Source: a virus. From it: DNA of 64,000 bases. A program made the translations under genes and the position numbers. The notes under the pieces were generated by a model that was not told the origin of the DNA, ran no database searches, and saw only the letters and a program-made list of their open reading frames with translations. Shown here piece by piece: positions 60,704 to 64,000 of this stretch. Numbering within the stretch: the stretch's first letter is position 1; every line of letters begins with the position of its first letter. The stretch spans positions 268,731 to 332,730 of the IMG/VR virus record IMGVR_UViG_3300024999_000030; one strand, given 5' to 3'.

Positions 60704-61555
60704 ATGAAATTAGCTTCTAACACGAGTCGTACATATAGCCTTGAGGAAATTAAATCCTTAAAGGTTTTATCTTCTAAACTTAGTGACCATGCACGTATTA
60801 TTGCTTCATTTGTTTCTGGTATTAAAAATAGCGATGTTACTAGATTAATTGCTAGCGATGAATTGATGAAAAAATTAACTGAGCTGGATGGAGAAGTAGA
60901 TAAAGCTAAAGATATGAAAGAATTAAATGCTTTATTGAGCGGTTCCATCGACTTGAGGGTATCTAATCAACTTGATGTTCCACAAAAAGAGGTAGAATCG
61001 GTATCAGCTAAAGCTAAAGAACAGGCAGCAGGAACACTTTTACAGCCTACTGGAAGTATTAGGGAGAATAAATCTATGAAAAATATTATTAAAGAAGCAT
61101 TAAACGATGCCCCTCCAATGCCGGTTCCAGATTCTCCAGCGGCAGCTGCTCCTCCACCATCCCAAGAAGACAACACCCTTGTTGCTATTTTAAATACTGT
61201 TAACCTTGGTCAATTTGTAGATGCTATGCAAGGTCAAAAAAATACAAATGTTCTTGCTGTTATGCAAGATTTGAAACAAGAATTAGATAATGCAGCTAAG
61301 ACGGCTGGATCTGAAGCTTTATTTGCATATGATTTAAGAGGTAAAGCTGCCGCAGCTCAACAGTCTGCCGAAGACTCTATGCAGTCGGTTGCTGATATGA
61401 AAAAACAAATTAACGTTGTTTTACAAGCACTTAAGAGTTTTATGGATTTTGCTAAAACTAATTCTCCAAGTCAACCTTTACAGTCTCTTCAGACCAACGT
61501 TGAGGCACTTATCTCTGGTATTAATGATGGCATGAAAGATGCCGATGTGAAGTGA
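60704..61555 (+). CDS. hypothetical protein, 283 aa
   Basis: Not recognised. It starts MKLASNTSRTY with GGAG before it. The N-terminal half is helical with Lys/Asp pairs, a Pro/Ala-rich linker (PPMPVPDSPAAAAPPP) divides it, and the C-terminal half is a long helical coiled-coil-like region rich in Ala/Gln (AAAQQSAEDSMQSVADMKK). It lies between portal and protease, where head scaffold or head-completion proteins are common; a scaffold-like helical protein is plausible but not shown. Confidence 0.65.
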   Translation: MKLASNTSRTYSLEEIKSLKVLSSKLSDHARIIASFVSGIKNSDVTRLIASDELMKKLTELDGEVDKAKDMKELNALLSGSIDLRVSNQLDVPQKEVESVSAKAKEQAAGTLLQPTGSIRENKSMKNIIKEALNDAPPMPVPDSPAAAAPPPSQEDNTLVAILNTVNLGQFVDAMQGQKNTNVLAVMQDLKQELDNAAKTAGSEALFAYDLRGKAAAAQQSAEDSMQSVADMKKQINVVLQALKSFMDFAKTNSPSQPLQSLQTNVEALISGINDGMKDADVK

Positions 61556-61564
61556 GGAGGATAT

Positions 61565-61717
61565 ATGTTAGTTAAAACTGCAATTGTTGGCGAGGTAATT
61601 CTTTGTGACAAATGTGGGCATTGTCATGAACTCGAATCCCCTTGTTTGTTTGAAACTCCTGTTGAAAAAATAAAAACAGAGGAAATAATCGATCAGAAAA
61701 AGGGCCAGAACGATTAG
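61565..61717 (+). CDS. Small zinc-binding protein, 50 aa
   Basis: A short gene with GAGGAGGATAT directly ahead of its ATG. It encodes MLVKTAIVGEVILCDKCGHC and then HELESPC, a C-x2-C-x2-C-H cluster with a further Cys that can bind zinc, followed by a charged helix. The strong ribosome site and Cys cluster support it being real. It carries the K-T-A motif near its N-terminus. No function is known. Confidence 0.6.
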   Translation: MLVKTAIVGEVILCDKCGHCHELESPCLFETPVEKIKTEEIIDQKKGQND

Positions 61718-61719
61718 GT

Positions 61720-61728
61720 CTATTAATA
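61720..61728 (+). promoter_or_regulatory. CTATTAATA motif before the 61.8 kb gene
   Basis: An exact copy of CTATTAATA, 46 bases before the ATG at 61775, two bases after the upstream stop codon. Confidence 0.45.
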
Positions 61729-61774
61729 GTAATTCATTAAACAGGCACAAAAGTGTGCTGTAAAGGAGAGTAGC

Positions 61775-62137
61775 ATGCGAAAAAATTTTAGTTTTAGTGA
61801 GCTACAAGGGGCCCTTCGCACTACCAGCCTCACCAAGACGGCGTCGGCACTTAATCCTGGGGAGATGTCTCCAGAACAAGCGCTTGAAAACATTTGCACC
61901 GTTGGTGATACGCTGGATGCCCATGGCCTAGAGCAGGAAACCGAGAAGCTCACAGCTTCTATTCAGGTTCTTATGTCTCTGATTAAGACTGCTGCTAAAG
62001 AGAACAGTTTTGAGATGACATTTAAATGTCCAGACTGCGGAGCCGAGATTGAAGCTGAAGTTGAGATTGAGGGAGATGGAGAAGGAGAGACCGAAGAACC
62101 CAAGAAGGAAAAAGAGGATGAGGGCTCAGAGGAGTAA
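61775..62137 (+). CDS. hypothetical protein, 120 aa, CxxC and acidic tail
   Basis: Not recognised. The helical N-terminus has LTKTASALN and LIKTAAKEN, two K-T-A motifs, around an acidic region. A single FKCPDCGAEI CxxC lies near residue 88. The last 30 residues are almost all Glu/Lys/Gly/Asp. It is followed three bases later by the protease gene. Base use is relatively GC-rich (many CTC, GCC), suggesting high expression. It could be a head assembly cofactor. Confidence 0.62.
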   Translation: MRKNFSFSELQGALRTTSLTKTASALNPGEMSPEQALENICTVGDTLDAHGLEQETEKLTASIQVLMSLIKTAAKENSFEMTFKCPDCGAEIEAEVEIEGDGEGETEEPKKEKEDEGSEE

Positions 62138-62140
62138 GTC

Positions 62141-64000
62141 ATGCTTATTAAAATGGGCGAAGCCGCAGGACCCTCTTCAGCTTTTCAGTTTGTTACTCCA
62201 GATGAGGCTCTTGAATCTCAGATAGTGAGTGAGCGGTTCGCAAAGTTTTTAGAAAAATTTAAATCCGCTGCTGATAATCACTCTATCAAGGGCCCTTCTG
62301 TCGCTCCGTATCGTAGTGATGATTTTCTTTATTTTAAAACAGTAATTATGCACGCAGCAGAACGATCAAATTTAGATAAAGCTGGAGAACTTACTGGAGA
62401 TGGTAAGTTTCTTATTACAAAAGAAAGTGATAAAGAAATTTGGCGTTGGACATCCGATAAGGGAATCTATCCATATGCAAATGCTAATGGAGATATTTTT
62501 CCAGAAGATGAGCTAGTAAAAGCGGCAAGTACTTGGGTTGGCAAGGGATTATATTGTAATCATCAATCTAATGATGTTGAAAAGCTTAGAGGTATTATTG
62601 TTGATACCATTTATGATAAGGCTTCCAAAGAATTGTGGGGCCTGGTTGCATTAGATAAGAAAAATTTTCCCATTCTTGCTGCTCAAGTAAAAAACGGTAC
62701 TATTCGTAATGTATCTATGGGGACAGCGGTAAAGCGTTCCTATTGTACGCTTTGCGGAAACATGGCCGTTGTGGAAGCAGATTATTGTGATTGTATTAAG
62801 CGGGGAATGAAAAATCGTGTAGTTGGTAATACATTGGTTGGGGAAATTAACGTTGGGCTGACTGGTGTGGAATTATCGTTGGTGGGTGTTCCCGCAGATA
62901 AAGATGCAACGATTAGACACGTCTATGCGAGCTTACAAGCCCAACTTGCAGAAATTAACGCAGAACTTAGTACCGAAGCTTCTGATGATGGTATACAGAA
63001 GGTTGCTGAGTTGAAAGAACAGATAGATGCAGTTGAGCGCACAATTAAGCGCGATAAGGAAAAAAAGTCTATAGGAGGCATTACAATGCTTACAGTTGAA
63101 GAGAGGGAAAAGCGTGCGGCAGATCGCCGTAAGATTCTAACTGCTTATATGCAGGGTACGACTGAACCCAAACCCGGCCAGGTAAATTATCCCCCTGAGC
63201 CTATGAATGAGCAGCTTCGTGGTGAGGAGCTTGCTAAATCTAAGAGAGAGGAGTCTGCTACCGCCCCCCAAATGGGTGATAAAGGTGGAGACCAGAAAGT
63301 GCGCACCGAGCAACAGAGGACTGTTGCTGAGAGAAAGACTGATCGTGAACAGCTTCGTCAGGCATACATGCAGGGTACGACTGAACCTACCCCAGGTGGT
63401 CAATATACTCCTGAACCTATGAATGAAAAACTTCGTAATGAGGAGTTGTCTAAAGCCAAGGGCGAAGAGACAAGCACTTGCTCTGCTATTAATCAGACCA
63501 ACTCTATTAAAGAGAAGTTGCAACGCGCCTCTTATCTTGGCGCACGATTTGTGTATGCTAAAGATGAAGAAGGCACTGTAATTCCTGAGCAGTCTTTTTG
63601 GGCTGTACACGCCACTGATGCTCCTCAGGCAGAGTTCACCGAGGAAAATTCAATTCTAACGGTATCCGCTTCTGAAGCCTATGGTAATGACCTCCATAGA
63701 GTAGCTAAAGATGACACTGGTAGTGATGATCCTGAGGGACGTACTAATTGGCAGTTTATGGCTAGTAAAGCTTATGGTAATGAACTCGTAGCTTTTATTA
63801 AGGATGCTGGTATTGACACCGTGTTTGCAACATTTAAAGTAGCTGAAGATCCCGCTCTAGCGGCTGGGTTGGAAGCACCGCCTGAAAGCGAGCCAATTTC
63901 TGGAACGGATCCTTTGGCTGAGCCTGAAGCTCCTATCTCTCCTGAGCTTCCCGGTGAAGAGGGATCTGAGGAAGATAAAGATAAGGTTACAACTAGCGAA
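62141..64000 (+). CDS. Prohead-protease-like protein, 3' end outside window
   Basis: The frame is open from the ATG (GAGGAG ahead) to the window end, 620 codons. Residues ~130-270 resemble HK97-type prohead proteases (family S78): His141 in YCNHQSNDVEKLRGIIVDT, Ser192 in TIRNVSMGTAV, and the closing strand VGLTGVELSLVGVPADKDAT. A four-Cys insertion (YCTLCGN, YCDCIKRG) right after the Ser strand may bind zinc. A charged helical region, two copies of a ~40-residue repeat and an acidic Pro/Glu-rich part follow. Such proteases mature the capsid and scaffold. The His-Ser arrangement makes the call likely; a third catalytic residue was not identified. Confidence 0.72.
   Translation, partial: MLIKMGEAAGPSSAFQFVTPDEALESQIVSERFAKFLEKFKSAADNHSIKGPSVAPYRSDDFLYFKTVIMHAAERSNLDKAGELTGDGKFLITKESDKEIWRWTSDKGIYPYANANGDIFPEDELVKAASTWVGKGLYCNHQSNDVEKLRGIIVDTIYDKASKELWGLVALDKKNFPILAAQVKNGTIRNVSMGTAVKRSYCTLCGNMAVVEADYCDCIKRGMKNRVVGNTLVGEINVGLTGVELSLVGVPADKDATIRHVYASLQAQLAEINAELSTEASDDGIQKVAELKEQIDAVERTIKRDKEKKSIGGITMLTVEEREKRAADRRKILTAYMQGTTEPKPGQVNYPPEPMNEQLRGEELAKSKREESATAPQMGDKGGDQKVRTEQQRTVAERKTDREQLRQAYMQGTTEPTPGGQYTPEPMNEKLRNEELSKAKGEETSTCSAINQTNSIKEKLQRASYLGARFVYAKDEEGTVIPEQSFWAVHATDAPQAEFTEENSILTVSASEAYGNDLHRVAKDDTGSDDPEGRTNWQFMASKAYGNELVAFIKDAGIDTVFATFKVAEDPALAAGLEAPPESEPISGTDPLAEPEAPISPELPGEEGSEEDKDKVTTSE
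63073..63088 (+). promoter_or_regulatory. Internal ribosome site and in-frame ATG within the protease gene
   Basis: AGGAGG at 63073-63078 lies seven bases before an ATG (63086) in the same frame as the protease, right after the predicted protease domain and its helical linker. This would give a separate C-terminal product starting MLTVEEREKRAADRR. In lambda the scaffold Nu3 is made the same way inside the protease gene C. Confidence 0.55.
63125..63466 (+). repeat. Two-copy protein repeat in the protease C-terminal region
   Basis: A unit of about 40 codons with AYMQGTTEP, then PEPMNE and LR-EEL occurs twice with a 73-codon offset. At DNA level, 20 bases are identical at 63149-63168 and 63368-63387. 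The repeat is in the part that an internal start would express on its own. Confidence 0.7.

Overview
The window is a stretch of a large, AT-rich, tailed double-stranded DNA phage genome (or a prophage or metagenomic equivalent). All supported genes are on the + strand, tightly packed, often overlapping by 1-4 bases (ATGA or TAATG junctions), and most have strong AGGAGG-type ribosome sites. The phage assignment rests on a terminase large subunit, a portal protein carrying an intein, a prohead-protease-like protein and a full set of phage-encoded replication and recombination genes. No tRNA, rRNA, CRISPR array or insertion sequence was seen. The strong Shine-Dalgarno use and sigma70-like promoters indicate a bacterial host, but the host cannot be named from this sequence.

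Region by region. 0-5 kb: FtsK-like ATPase (cut by the window start), a phage sigma factor, a PIN-PhoH ATPase, then a 371-base non-coding region with palindromes and seven regularly spaced TGAGG-type repeats. 5-9 kb: small proteins (one DUF1360-like), a MoxR-type AAA+ ATPase with its DUF2201/VWA partner, and ribosomal protein bS21. 9-14.5 kb: a stand-alone primase zinc-finger protein, SbcD/SbcC (gp47/gp46-like) and a Cas4/RecB-like Fe-S nuclease. 14.4-21.6 kb: an unknown 976-residue protein, a CCA-type nucleotidyltransferase, and an 1176-residue protein joining a CCA-adding-enzyme head, an HD domain, a complete topoisomerase IB catalytic domain and an HExxH motif. 21.6-23.7 kb: a small unknown protein, an FmdB-type zinc ribbon and a trigger-factor-like chaperone. 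23.7-32.9 kb: DNA polymerase III alpha split into a PHP protein and a polymerase protein, an HU-like protein, an SSB-like protein, RuvC, RecA/UvsX, a stand-alone primase TOPRIM protein and a sigma-region-4-like regulator. 32.9-43.8 kb: eleven unrecognised, probably virion-related proteins. 43.9-55.8 kb: one 3988-residue protein. 55.8-64 kb: terminase, portal with intein, small helper proteins and a prohead-protease-like gene running off the window.

Two recurring promoter-like signals are visible. One is TTGACT-N17-TATATT, five exact copies in front of the AAA+, bS21, 21.6 kb, polIII-alpha and HU-like genes; it looks like a host sigma70-type early or middle promoter. The other is CTATTAATA, usually 35-48 bases before a start codon, in most of the true intergenic gaps of the virion half; it is a candidate late promoter for the phage's own sigma factor.

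Together the genes describe a phage that builds much of its own replisome (polIII alpha, split primase, SSB, RecA, RuvC, SbcCD, TopIB), alters host transcription (sigma factor, sigma4-like protein) and possibly translation and folding (bS21, trigger factor), and then packages DNA with a conventional terminase-portal-protease module. The most unusual items are the nucleotidyltransferase-HD-TopIB-HExxH fusion, the split DnaE, the split primase, the portal intein with a non-canonical penultimate residue, and the 13/14-base repeat array.
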